Positions 6,876-14,965 of a stretch of 64,000 bases of DNA are shown here, one piece after another. The stretch comes from Sphaerisporangium album (GTDB lineage Bacteria; Actinomycetota; Actinomycetes; Streptosporangiales; Streptosporangiaceae). The stretch is from positions 62,001 through 126,000 of the forward strand of contig NZ_QOIL01000026.1 in the NCBI RefSeq assembly GCF_003323745.1, given 5' to 3'. Under the pieces are notes generated by a model, which saw nothing but the letters and a program-made list of their open reading frames with translations, did not search any database and was not told the origin of the DNA. A program made the position numbers and the translations under genes. Each line of letters begins with the position of its first letter. Position 1 is the stretch's first letter.

Positions 6876-7770
6876 GGTCGACGGCCTGAGAAAACGGTAT
6901 GGCGACACGGTGGCACTCGACGGCGTCAGCCTGACGGTGCGCTCCGGTGAGATGTTCGGCTTCGTCGGCGCCAACGGCGCGGGGAAGACGACGACGATGC
7001 GCATCGTGATGGGCGTGCTGAGCAGCGACGGCGGCGAGGTGCGCTGGAACGGCGACCGGGCCGGCCACGAGACCCGCCGCCGGTTCGGCTACATGCCGGA
7101 GGAGCGCGGGCTGTACGCGAAGATGCGCGTGGGCGAGCAGATCGAGTACTTCGGCAGGCTCGGCGGCATGAGCCCGCAGGCCGCCAAGAGGTCGGCGGAC
7201 GAGCTGATCGAGCGGCTGAGCCTGACCGAGCGGCGCGGCGACGACGTCGACAGCCTGTCGCTGGGCAACCAGCAGCGCGTGCAGCTCGCCGTGGCGCTCA
7301 TCCACGGCCCCGAGCTGCTGGTCCTGGACGAGCCGTTCTCCGGCCTCGACCCGATCGCGGTCGACGCGCTGGCCGGCGTCCTCGCCGAGCGCAAGGCGGC
7401 GGGGGTGCCGGTCGTCTTCTCCAGCCACCAGCTCGACCTGGTCGAGCGCCTGTGCGACTCGGTCGGCATCATCAAGGCGGGGCGCATGATCGCCGGGGGC
7501 ACGGTCGAGGAGCTGCGGGCACGGGAGTCCCGCAAGCGCCTGCGCATCGTCGTGACCGGCGCGCTGCCCGGCTGGGCCGACCGGCTGCCCGGCGAGATCG
7601 TCGCCAAGACCGACCGCACGTTCGGCGACGGCGCGCGGTACGACGAGGTGATCCTCACGCCCACCGACGACCAGGAGGCCCTGCGCGTCGCCGCCCAGGC
7701 CGGCCAGGTCCAGCACTTCGCCTGGCAGGAGCCTTCGCTGGCCGAGATCTTCCGTGAGGTGGTCGCGTGA
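6868..7770 (+). CDS. ABC exporter ATP-binding protein (NatA/YhaQ-like)
   Basis: 300 residues. Walker A GANGAGKTT is at about residue 37, signature LSLGNQQRVQLAVALIHGP at about residue 131, Walker B LLVLDEPFSGLDP at about residue 150, and the switch histidine is in VVFSSHQLDLVE. The signature reads LSLGNQQ rather than LSGGQ, which is typical of the NatA/YhaQ subgroup. The C-terminal 85 residues form the usual extra domain of this group. It energises the permease encoded next, with which it overlaps by 4 bp. Confidence 0.93.
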   Translation: MLEVDGLRKRYGDTVALDGVSLTVRSGEMFGFVGANGAGKTTTMRIVMGVLSSDGGEVRWNGDRAGHETRRRFGYMPEERGLYAKMRVGEQIEYFGRLGGMSPQAAKRSADELIERLSLTERRGDDVDSLSLGNQQRVQLAVALIHGPELLVLDEPFSGLDPIAVDALAGVLAERKAAGVPVVFSSHQLDLVERLCDSVGIIKAGRMIAGGTVEELRARESRKRLRIVVTGALPGWADRLPGEIVAKTDRTFGDGARYDEVILTPTDDQEALRVAAQAGQVQHFAWQEPSLAEIFREVVA

Positions 7771-8939
7771 ACGCCGTGACGCTCGTCGCCCGCCGCGAGA
7801 TCGACGTTCGGAGCCGGACGAAGGGCTTCCGCTACGGGCTGCTCGTGACGGCGGTGCTCGTGGCCGTGCTCGCCGCCCTTCCCAAGCTGATCGGCGGCGG
7901 CTCCGACTACACCGTGGGCCTGGCGGGGCAGCAGGCCGACCGGCTCCAGGCGGCGCTCGCCGCCCAGGCCGCGCAGGCGGGCGACGTCACCGTCACGGTC
8001 ACGCGGTACGCCGACGAGGCCGCGGCGCGCAAGGGCGTCGAGGACGGCGACGTCGAGGCGGCCGTCGTGGACAACGCCACCGTCATCGCCAAGACCGTGG
8101 TCGGCGACAGCCTGGCGGTGATGCTCGACACGGCCCACCGCGCGGTCGCCACCGAGGCGAACCTCACGGCCGCGGGCCTCGACCCGGCCAAGGTCGGGCA
8201 GGCCCAGCGGGTCGGGCCGATGAAGGCCGTGTCGCTCAACGGCACCGGCGAGGACGCCACGATCCGGCGCGTGCTCGCCATGGTCATCGTCGTCATCCTG
8301 TTCATGCTGCTGATCCAGGTCTGCACCTGGGTGGCGATGGGCGTGGTGGAGGAGAAGGGCAGCAGGATCGTCGAGATCCTGCTCACCGCGGTGCGCCCGT
8401 GGCAGCTGCTGGCGGGCAAGGTCATCGGCCTGGGCGTGCTCGGGCTGTCCCAGGTGATCGTCATCGCGGTGGTCGGCCTGGCGGCGGCGCAGATCACCGG
8501 CGCGGTTCCGGACCTGCCCGAGGGCACGTACGGGGTGGTGGCGGGCGCCGTCGTGTGGTTCCTGCTGGGCTACGTCTTCTACGCGGCGATGTTCGCGGCC
8601 ATCGCCTCGCTGGTGTCCAGGCAGGAGGAGCTCAGCGGAGTGCTGACCCCCGCGACGATGCTGCTGATGGCCAGCTACCTGGTCGGGTTCGTCGCGGCGG
8701 GCGCGCCCGACAGCACTCTGACGCACGTGCTGTCGATCGTCCCGCCGTTCTCCGCGATGGTCATGCCGGTACGCTCGGCGGTCGTCGACGTGCCGCTCTG
8801 GGAGACGGGCCTGGCCGCGGGGCTGATGATCGTCGCGGCGGTCGCCGTGCTGCTGCTCGGCGGGCGTATCTACCAGCGGGCGGTCCTGCGCACCGGCGCC
8901 CGGGTGAAGTGGCGCGAGGCACTCGCCTCGGCGTCCTGA
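7767..8939 (+). CDS. ABC-2 type permease (NatB/YhaP-like)
   Basis: 390 residues, GTG start overlapping the ATPase stop. One N-terminal membrane helix (about residues 22-38) precedes a large extracytoplasmic domain (about 45-165). Five further hydrophobic segments follow at about 172-195, 222-243, 257-283, 295-312 and 348-370. The motif VVEEKGSRIVEILLTAVRPWQLLAGK between helices 2 and 3 (quoted here in part) is the ABC-2 coupling region. It probably exports Na+ or a small toxic molecule; the substrate cannot be read from the sequence. Confidence 0.9.
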   Translation: MNAVTLVARREIDVRSRTKGFRYGLLVTAVLVAVLAALPKLIGGGSDYTVGLAGQQADRLQAALAAQAAQAGDVTVTVTRYADEAAARKGVEDGDVEAAVVDNATVIAKTVVGDSLAVMLDTAHRAVATEANLTAAGLDPAKVGQAQRVGPMKAVSLNGTGEDATIRRVLAMVIVVILFMLLIQVCTWVAMGVVEEKGSRIVEILLTAVRPWQLLAGKVIGLGVLGLSQVIVIAVVGLAAAQITGAVPDLPEGTYGVVAGAVVWFLLGYVFYAAMFAAIASLVSRQEELSGVLTPATMLLMASYLVGFVAAGAPDSTLTHVLSIVPPFSAMVMPVRSAVVDVPLWETGLAAGLMIVAAVAVLLLGGRIYQRAVLRTGARVKWREALASAS

Positions 8940-8948
8940 GTTGCGAAC

Positions 8949-8993
8949 CATCCCCCTTGTGCGGTGAGCTGATATGTCCGCACAGGGGGGATG
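8949..8993 (+). promoter_or_regulatory. Hairpin that covers the ribosome-binding site and start codon of the next gene
   Basis: Arms 8949-8964 and 8978-8993 (16 nt, one G-T pair, 13-nt loop). The right arm contains the AGGGGGG ribosome-binding site and the ATG of the acetyltransferase gene. It may terminate the ABC operon, or hide the translation start on read-through transcripts. Confidence 0.6.
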
Positions 8994-10106
8994 AAATTGT
9001 CCGGCTTTGAACAGCACTTGACGATCACGACCAAGCGGCTCGTGCTCCGGCCCTTCGGCCCGCACGACGCCGACAGGGTGAGGGTGATCGTCGAGTCCGG
9101 CGCACGGTTCCTCCCGCCGGGCGTCCCCGCTCACGTCTCCGGCGTGTCCCAGTGGCTCTCCTACGGCGTGCACGAGCTGTGGCGGTCCGGCCAGGGCGTC
9201 CACCTCGCGATGCTCGCCGACGGCGTCATCGTCGGCGCGATCAGCCTTTTCAAGGCCGTGTGGGCCGCCGGGACCGCCGAGGTCGGGTACGGCGTCCACC
9301 CCATGCACCGCGGCCGGGGGTACGCCACCGAAGCCCTCGCCGGGCTGACCGAGTGGGCGCTCACCGAGGGCGGCCTGCGCCGGGTGGAGCTGCGCGCCAA
9401 CCTGGACAACACCTCGTCGCTCCGCGTCGCCGAGAAGGCCGGGTTCACCCGCGAGGGGCTGTTGCGCGGCGGCGGCCACGAGGACGACGGGCCGCACGAC
9501 CTGGTGGTCTTCGGCATGATCTCCCGCGATCTCGCCATGGGGCCGCCGACGGTGAACGGCCGCGGCTTCGGCACCGGCGTCCGCCTGGAGAGCGAGCGGC
9601 TCCTGCTGCGTCCCTTCACCGGCACCGACGCCCGCGACGTCCACGCCGCGGTCGACGGCGACCCCGAGATCAACCGCTGGATGCCCTGGGCCGAGGGGTA
9701 CGACCTCCAGCGCGCGTACGACTGGTGCACCCGGTACGCCCACGCCGACTCGGTGAACGGCGTCCACTTCGCCATCGAGCCCAGGACCGGGGGCCGGCTG
9801 GCCGGCTCGGCCGGAGTGCAGCGGGCCGACTGGGAACGCGGGGACGCCGAGATCGGCTACTGGATCTCGCCCTGGGCGCGGCGTCAGGGCGTCGCGCTGG
9901 AGGCGACCCGGGCGCTGACCACGTTCCTCATGATGCGCGGGTTCCACCGGGTCACGCTGCTCATCGCGGTGGGCAACCACGCGAGCCAGGGGGTGGCCAG
10001 GAAGGCGGGCTTCACCGAGGAGGGAATCCTGCGGCGCGCCCTGCACGTCTCCGGCGGCCTCTCCGACGCCGTCCTGTTCAGCCTGCTCAAGGGCGAACCC
10101 TTCTAA
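8991..10106 (+). CDS. Two-domain GNAT N-acetyltransferase (RimJ/RimL-like)
   Basis: 371 residues with two consecutive GNAT domains (about 8-180 and 195-368). Each has the acetyl-CoA loop motif (GVHPMHRGRGYATEAL and ISPWARRQGVALEAT) and the downstream NxxSxxVAxKAGF element (NTSSLRVAEKAGF, NHASQGVARKAGF). The two halves are related, so the gene is an internal fusion or duplication. RimJ/RimL-type enzymes acetylate protein N-termini or small amines; the substrate is unknown here. The second domain keeps the strand-ending FSLLKGE. The start codon is buried in a hairpin. Confidence 0.88.
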   Translation: MKLSGFEQHLTITTKRLVLRPFGPHDADRVRVIVESGARFLPPGVPAHVSGVSQWLSYGVHELWRSGQGVHLAMLADGVIVGAISLFKAVWAAGTAEVGYGVHPMHRGRGYATEALAGLTEWALTEGGLRRVELRANLDNTSSLRVAEKAGFTREGLLRGGGHEDDGPHDLVVFGMISRDLAMGPPTVNGRGFGTGVRLESERLLLRPFTGTDARDVHAAVDGDPEINRWMPWAEGYDLQRAYDWCTRYAHADSVNGVHFAIEPRTGGRLAGSAGVQRADWERGDAEIGYWISPWARRQGVALEATRALTTFLMMRGFHRVTLLIAVGNHASQGVARKAGFTEEGILRRALHVSGGLSDAVLFSLLKGEPF

Positions 10107-10284
10107 GCGGCAGGTAACGGAGGCGGAGGGGTGTCTCCGCCGGTCGCTCCGTCCGCAAGATCACGATGAATCATCGGTCTTGACTTGGCCAAATAGGGCG
10201 CAAAGTCATGTCCATGGATTGGCAGATTCGTATATCCTCGCGACCCGGCCAACATAACCGCAGGTCAACGTATCGGAGATCCAT

Positions 10285-11316
10285 ATGAAGCCGTCGCTCT
10301 TGCTCATCGGGCACGGCGCCCACGACGACACGGGCGCGGCCGAGTTCGGCCGTTTCGTCCACCGCCTGCGGTGCCGCCTCGACGGGGTCGCCGCCGACGT
10401 GTCCGGCGGGTTCGCCGCCCGGGGACGCCCTTCGCTCGGCGATTCGGTCGCCTCCCTCGTGGCCCGCGGCCACCACCGCATGGTCGCCCTCCCCCTCACG
10501 CTGGGTGACGAGGCCGCCATCACCGCCGCGCTCGCGCGGGCGCGGGTGGCCCACCCGACCCTGACCTATGACTACGGTCAGTCGCTCGCCGCGTCCCCGG
10601 GGGCGCTGGCGCTGATGGGCGAGCGGCTCGCGGACGCGCTCGCCGAGATGCCGCGCCTCACCGCCGTCTCCCCGGCCGACGACCACGAGGCCCACCGGGA
10701 GCCGGTCACCCCGGCCGAGACCGCCGTGGTGCTGGTGGGGCACGGCTCCTCCGACGCCGCCGCCAACGCCGACGTCCACCGCGTGTCGCGGCTGTTCTGG
10801 GAGACCCACGCGCCCGGCCTGCTGACCGTCGAGACCGCCTACGTGTCCGACGCGCCGCCGAGCGTCGCCCAGGGCATCGAGCGCTGCCGCCGCCTCGGCG
10901 CCAAGCGCGTCGTCGTGCTTCCGTACCTGCTGTTCGCGGGCGCCGTCCTCGAACGCATCTGGGCCGAGGCCCTGGCGTACGCCGCCGGGCACATCGACCT
11001 GGACGTGCGCTGCGCCGAGGTCATCGGCGACTGCGAGGGCCTCGCCGACCTGATCATCGAGAGGTACGAGCGGACGCTGACCGCGGGCGAGCCCGAGGGG
11101 GACCGCCTGGAGGTGTCCTTCGGCGCGACCCTGGAGGGGCCGGTCGGAGCCGAGCCTGTGGAGGACGTCGAGACGCTGGAGGGCGTGCTGGAGGAGGTCG
11201 AGTCCCTGACGGACGCGCTGGACGGCGTCGAGCCCCTGGAGCCCGCCGGGCAGGACGTCCTGCGCGCGCGGCGGACACCTCGGGAGAGGCCCGCGATGGC
11301 GGAGGGGCGCGTCTGA
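10285..11316 (+). CDS. Sirohydrochlorin chelatase-like protein with two CbiX domains
   Basis: 343 residues. Two CbiX/SirB-like halves each begin with a metal-inserting HG motif (LLLIGHGAHDDTGAAEF at residue 5, VVLVGHGSSDAAANADVHR at about 151). The second half keeps VVLPYLLFAGAVLERI, a strongly conserved CbiX block. Family knowledge: such enzymes insert Co2+ or Fe2+ into sirohydrochlorin. The last 75 or so residues are an acidic, low-complexity tail rich in VE and LE repeats, not found in classical CbiX. Neighbours cobT and cysG place it in cobalamin/sirohaem synthesis. Start chosen at the ATG 15 bp after GTATCGGAG. Confidence 0.86.
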   Translation: MKPSLLLIGHGAHDDTGAAEFGRFVHRLRCRLDGVAADVSGGFAARGRPSLGDSVASLVARGHHRMVALPLTLGDEAAITAALARARVAHPTLTYDYGQSLAASPGALALMGERLADALAEMPRLTAVSPADDHEAHREPVTPAETAVVLVGHGSSDAAANADVHRVSRLFWETHAPGLLTVETAYVSDAPPSVAQGIERCRRLGAKRVVVLPYLLFAGAVLERIWAEALAYAAGHIDLDVRCAEVIGDCEGLADLIIERYERTLTAGEPEGDRLEVSFGATLEGPVGAEPVEDVETLEGVLEEVESLTDALDGVEPLEPAGQDVLRARRTPRERPAMAEGRV

Positions 11317-11318
11317 GC

Positions 11319-12467
11319 ATGAGCGCGCCCGAGCCCTGGACGGCGCCCTGGACGATGGAGGCCCTGGAGCGGACGCTGGCCGCGATCGGCCCGGCCGACG
11401 CCGGGGCGATGGCCAGGGCCCGCGCCCACCAGGACCGCCTGACCAAGCCGCGCGGGGCCCTCGGCGAGCTGGAGGACGTGGCCGTACGGCTGGCGGGCAT
11501 CGCGGGCGTCTGCCCGCCGCCGCTTCCCGTGCCCGCCGCCCTGGCGATCTTCGCCGCCGACCACGGGGTGCACGCCCACGGGGTGAGCCGCTGGCCGCAG
11601 GAGGTCACCGCGCAGATGGTGGCGAACTTCGTGGCGGGCGGCGCGGTGGCGAACGCCTTCGCGGCGCACGCGGGCGCGTCGGTGACGGTCGTGGACGTGG
11701 GCGTCGCCTCCGACCTGCCCGAGTCGCCCCGCCTGCTGGCGCGCAAGGTGGCGTACGGCACCGCCGACCTGTCCCGCGGACCGGCGATGTCGGCCGAGCA
11801 GGCGCTCGCGGCGGTCGGCGTCGGCGTGCGGGTCGCGCTCGACCTGGTGGACGCCGGCGCGGCCTGCCTGGTCGCCGGGGACATGGGCATCGCCAACACC
11901 ACCGCCTCCGCCGCGCTGATCTGCGCGTTCACCGGCCGGGACGCGGCCGAGGTGACCGGCGGAGGCGCGGGCGCCGACGCGGGCTCGCTCGCCCGCAAGA
12001 TCGAGATCGTCCGGCGCGGGCTGGAGGTCAACGGGGTCACGGCCCCTCCGCCCGCCCCGGAAGGGCCTGACCGGGGGCGGCGGGAGGCGCTGCGCAGGCT
12101 GGCGGCGGTCGGCGGCCTTGAGCACGCGGCCATCACGGGCTTCGTCCTCGCCGCCGCGGCGTCGCGCGTGCCGGTCATCCTGGACGGCGTGATCGCCGGG
12201 GCCGCCGCGCTGGCCGCCGCCGCGCTGGCCCCGGCGGCCGTCGACCACTGCGTGGCGGGGCACCGCTCGGCCGAGCCCGGGCACGCGATCACGCTCGGCC
12301 ATCTGGGCCTTCGTCCTCTGGTGGACCTGGAGCTCCGGCTGGGCGAGGGGACGGGGGCGCTGCTGGCGTATCCGCTGGTCGGCGCGGCCGTGCGCGTCAT
12401 GCACGAGGTCGCCACGTTCGACTCGGCGGGGGTGACCGGCAAGGACGGCGCCGGGCGTACGTCCTGA
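11319..12467 (+). CDS. cobT: Nicotinate-nucleotide:dimethylbenzimidazole phosphoribosyltransferase
   Basis: 382 residues. It transfers the phosphoribosyl group of nicotinate mononucleotide to 5,6-dimethylbenzimidazole, giving the lower ligand of cobalamin. Family blocks are clear: TKPRGALGELEDVAVRLAGI, FAADHGVHAHGVSRWPQEVT (with the conserved ADHG), GDMGIANTTASAAL at about residue 187, TGGGAGAD, and a C-terminal GHRSAEPGHAITLGHLGLRPL with the catalytic glutamate in SAEPGH. It starts 2 bp after the chelatase stop, so the two are probably co-transcribed. Confidence 0.94.
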   Translation: MSAPEPWTAPWTMEALERTLAAIGPADAGAMARARAHQDRLTKPRGALGELEDVAVRLAGIAGVCPPPLPVPAALAIFAADHGVHAHGVSRWPQEVTAQMVANFVAGGAVANAFAAHAGASVTVVDVGVASDLPESPRLLARKVAYGTADLSRGPAMSAEQALAAVGVGVRVALDLVDAGAACLVAGDMGIANTTASAALICAFTGRDAAEVTGGGAGADAGSLARKIEIVRRGLEVNGVTAPPPAPEGPDRGRREALRRLAAVGGLEHAAITGFVLAAAASRVPVILDGVIAGAAALAAAALAPAAVDHCVAGHRSAEPGHAITLGHLGLRPLVDLELRLGEGTGALLAYPLVGAAVRVMHEVATFDSAGVTGKDGAGRTS

Positions 12468-12609
12468 CAGGCGGCGTCCGTACGGCGGCAGAGGGGGCGT
12501 GCGTCCGTCGTGAGGGCAGGGCCGAGGCCGGATCTCGCGCTGGGGTGGGCACGTTCCGTTAATACGGTTAAATGGTGACATTCTGCTGCCAGAGCATGAT
12601 TGGACCCCG

Positions 12610-13674
12610 ATGCGTTACGGCCCCATGTTCGGCCCCGACATCACGTTCCTCGGCGTGGAGCGCTGCGATCTCGGCGACCCGGCGAGCTACGCGGGCGCGG
12701 ACGTCGTCATCCTCGGGGCACCGTTCGACGGCGGCACGAGCAACCGGCCCGGCGCGCGGTTCGGCCCGATGGCCCTGCGGCAGGCCTGCTACCTTCCCCA
12801 CGACGGGTCCCGGCCCAGCCTGGCCCTGCGCGTGGACCCGCTGCGCGACCTGAAGATCCTCGACGCCGGCGACGTCGAGTGCTACTCCGGCGACATCGAG
12901 ACCTCGATCGCGAACATCGAGGAGGCCGTCCACACGATCGCCGCGTCCGGCGCCCTGCCGCTCGTCCTCGGCGGCGACCACACCATCGCCCTGCCCGACG
13001 CCCGCGGCGTGGCCCGCCACCACGGCTTCGGGCGCGTCTCGATGATCCACTTCGACGCGCACGCCGACACCGGGAACATCGAGTTCGGCCACCTGTACGG
13101 CCACGGCCAGCCCATGCGCCGCCTCATCGAGTCCGAGGCGATCCGCGGCGACAGGTTCCTGCAGGTCGGGCTGCGCGGCTACTGGCCAGGCCCCGAGACG
13201 CTCACCTGGATGGCCGAGCAGGACATGCGCTCGTACGAGATGACCGAGATCGTGGAGCGCGGCCTCACCGAATGCCTCACCGAGGCGTTCGCCATCGCCA
13301 CCGACGACTGCGACGGCGTGTTCCTCTCCGTCGACATCGACGTCTGCGACCCCGGCCACGCGCCCGGCACCGGCACCCCCGAGCCCGGCGGGCTGTCCGC
13401 CCGGGAGTTGCTCGACGCGGTCCGGCGCATCTGCTACGAACTGCCCGTCGTCGGCATGGAGGTCGTCGAGGTCGCCCCGCCGTACGACCACGCCGAGATC
13501 ACCGCCTACCTGGGTAACCGCGTGATCTTGGAGGCGCTGTCCGCCCTCGCCCGCAGGCGCGAGGTGGAGGCGGGAGGCGAACCCTGGGATCCCCGCAGGC
13601 CGCTCCTGGAAGGCAGGCGCGCGGCGGGGGACGAACGCGGCGCAGCCGTGCCTCCGGCCGCGGACGGCCTGTAG
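12610..13674 (+). CDS. speB: Agmatinase/ureohydrolase family protein
   Basis: 354 residues. All metal-binding motifs of the arginase/agmatinase family are present: LGGDHTIALPD (about residue 122), FDAHADTGN (about 145) and SVDIDVCDPGHAPGTGTPEP (about 240). They bind two Mn2+ ions and hydrolyse a guanidino compound to urea plus an amine. Agmatine (giving putrescine) is the default guess, but guanidinobutyrase or other ureohydrolases share these motifs. The C-terminal 35 residues are an unconserved charged tail. It has no partner genes nearby. The ribosome-binding site is weak, so ATG 12610 is the best but not certain start; M6 is an alternative. Confidence 0.87.
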   Translation: MRYGPMFGPDITFLGVERCDLGDPASYAGADVVILGAPFDGGTSNRPGARFGPMALRQACYLPHDGSRPSLALRVDPLRDLKILDAGDVECYSGDIETSIANIEEAVHTIAASGALPLVLGGDHTIALPDARGVARHHGFGRVSMIHFDAHADTGNIEFGHLYGHGQPMRRLIESEAIRGDRFLQVGLRGYWPGPETLTWMAEQDMRSYEMTEIVERGLTECLTEAFAIATDDCDGVFLSVDIDVCDPGHAPGTGTPEPGGLSARELLDAVRRICYELPVVGMEVVEVAPPYDHAEITAYLGNRVILEALSALARRREVEAGGEPWDPRRPLLEGRRAAGDERGAAVPPAADGL

Positions 13675-13729
13675 GTTTACTCCACGCACAACGGTTTTGC
13701 CACTTCCCGGGAAAGGGAACACCGTCCCA

Positions 13730-14965
13730 ATGTCGTCGCCCTACCTGCTCGGTCTCCGCCTCGACGGCAGGCGTGTGCTCGTCGTCGGCGGCGGGCGCGT
13801 GGCCCAGCGCAGGGTGCCCACCCTGCTCGACGCGGGCGCCTCGATCACCCTGGTGTCCCCGAGCGTGACCCCGGCCCTGGACGATCTGATCGCCGACGGC
13901 GCGATCACCTGGGAGCGCCGCGCGTACCAGGTCGGCGACTGCGACGGCGCGTGGCTCGTCCAGGCCTGCACGTCCGACCGCGCCGTCAACGCCGCCGTCG
14001 CCGCCGAGGCCGAGGCCAAGCGCGTCTGGTGTGTGCGCGCCGACGACCGCGACGCCTCCGCCGCCTGGACTCCGGCGAGCGGCCGCGTCGACGAGATCAG
14101 CGTCGCCGTCACCGCCGGGGGAGACCCGCGCCGCGCGGCCGGCATCCGGGACGCCGTGGTGGACGCGCTGCGCGACGGAACGGTCGACGCCCGGCGCAAC
14201 CGCACCAAGCCCGTCGGCGTCGCGCTGGTCGGCGGCGGCCCCGGCGATCCGGCGCTGATCACCGTGCGCGGGCGTCAGCTGCTCGCCCAGGCCGACGTCG
14301 TCGTCGCCGACCGCCTCGCGCCACGCGCCCTGCTGGACGAGCTAGCGCCGGACGTCGAGCTGATCGACGCCGCCAAGATCCCCTACGGCCGCTACCTCGC
14401 CCAGGAGAAGATCAACGAGCTGCTGGTCGAGCACGCCAGACGCGGCAGGTTCGTCGTCCGGCTCAAGGGGGGCGACCCGTTCGTCTTCGGCCGCGGCGGC
14501 GAAGAGATGCTGGCCTGCGCGCGGGCCGGAATTCCCGTCGTGGTGGTCCCGGGCGTGACGAGCGCGGTCGCGGTGCCCGCGGCCGAGGGAGTGCCCGTCA
14601 CCCACCGCGGAGTCAGCCAGGAGTTCCACGTCATCTCCGTTCACGTGGCACCCGATGATCCGAAATCAACTGTTGACTGGCCGGGACTGGCGAGATCACC
14701 GGGAACCCTGGTACTTCTGATGGCTGTCGAGAGAATTGCCGCGATCGCTCACACACTGATACGAGAAGGACGTTCGCCGGAAACACCCGTGATGGTGGTA
14801 CAGGACGGTACTCTTCCCACCCAGCGAGCTCTTTATGCCGACCTCACCACGGTGGCGGAGCGCGTGATCGCCGCTGGGACGCGGCCTCCGGCGATCGTGG
14901 TCGTCGGTGACGTCGTCAGGGTCGGCCAGGAGATCAAGATGGTGCGAGCGGAGCGGGTTCCGTGA
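13730..14965 (+). CDS. cysG: Sirohaem synthase: precorrin-2 dehydrogenase plus uroporphyrinogen-III C-methyltransferase
   Basis: 411 residues from the ATG at 13730 (a TTG at 13697 would add 11 unconserved residues). The N-terminal Rossmann part (residues 4-150) has [15 protein letters not shown] and oxidises precorrin-2. From about residue 158 the SAM-dependent methylase follows, with [20 protein letters not shown], a [19 protein letters not shown] block, [15 protein letters not shown] and [12 protein letters not shown]. It converts uroporphyrinogen III to precorrin-2 and on to sirohydrochlorin, feeding the chelatase encoded upstream. The next gene begins inside its stop codon. Confidence 0.94.
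   Translation: MSSPYLLGLRLDGRRVLVVGGGRVAQRRVPTLLDAGASITLVSPSVTPALDDLIADGAITWERRAYQVGDCDGAWLVQACTSDRAVNAAVAAEAEAKRVWCVRADDRDASAAWTPASGRVDEISVAVTAGGDPRRAAGIRDAVVDALRDGTVDARRNRTKPVGVALVGGGPGDPALITVRGRQLLAQADVVVADRLAPRALLDELAPDVELIDAAKIPYGRYLAQEKINELLVEHARRGRFVVRLKGGDPFVFGRGGEEMLACARAGIPVVVVPGVTSAVAVPAAEGVPVTHRGVSQEFHVISVHVAPDDPKSTVDWPGLARSPGTLVLLMAVERIAAIAHTLIREGRSPETPVMVVQDGTLPTQRALYADLTTVAERVIAAGTRPPAIVVVGDVVRVGQEIKMVRAERVP

Noticed and set aside
7089-10046. 985-codon open frame on the minus strand
   Set aside because: It is the shadow of the ABC operon and acetyltransferase, with Arg/Gly/Pro/His-rich composition and no domain. High GC makes long antisense frames common.
10107-10284. Possible cobalamin riboswitch in front of the CbiX-like gene
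   Set aside because: Searched for the B12-box and the conserved core; neither is present, only a promoter-like TTGACT and small inverted repeats.
12600-13517. Plus-strand Arg-rich frame overlapping the agmatinase gene
   Set aside because: The agmatinase frame has complete metal motifs; the other is compositional noise.
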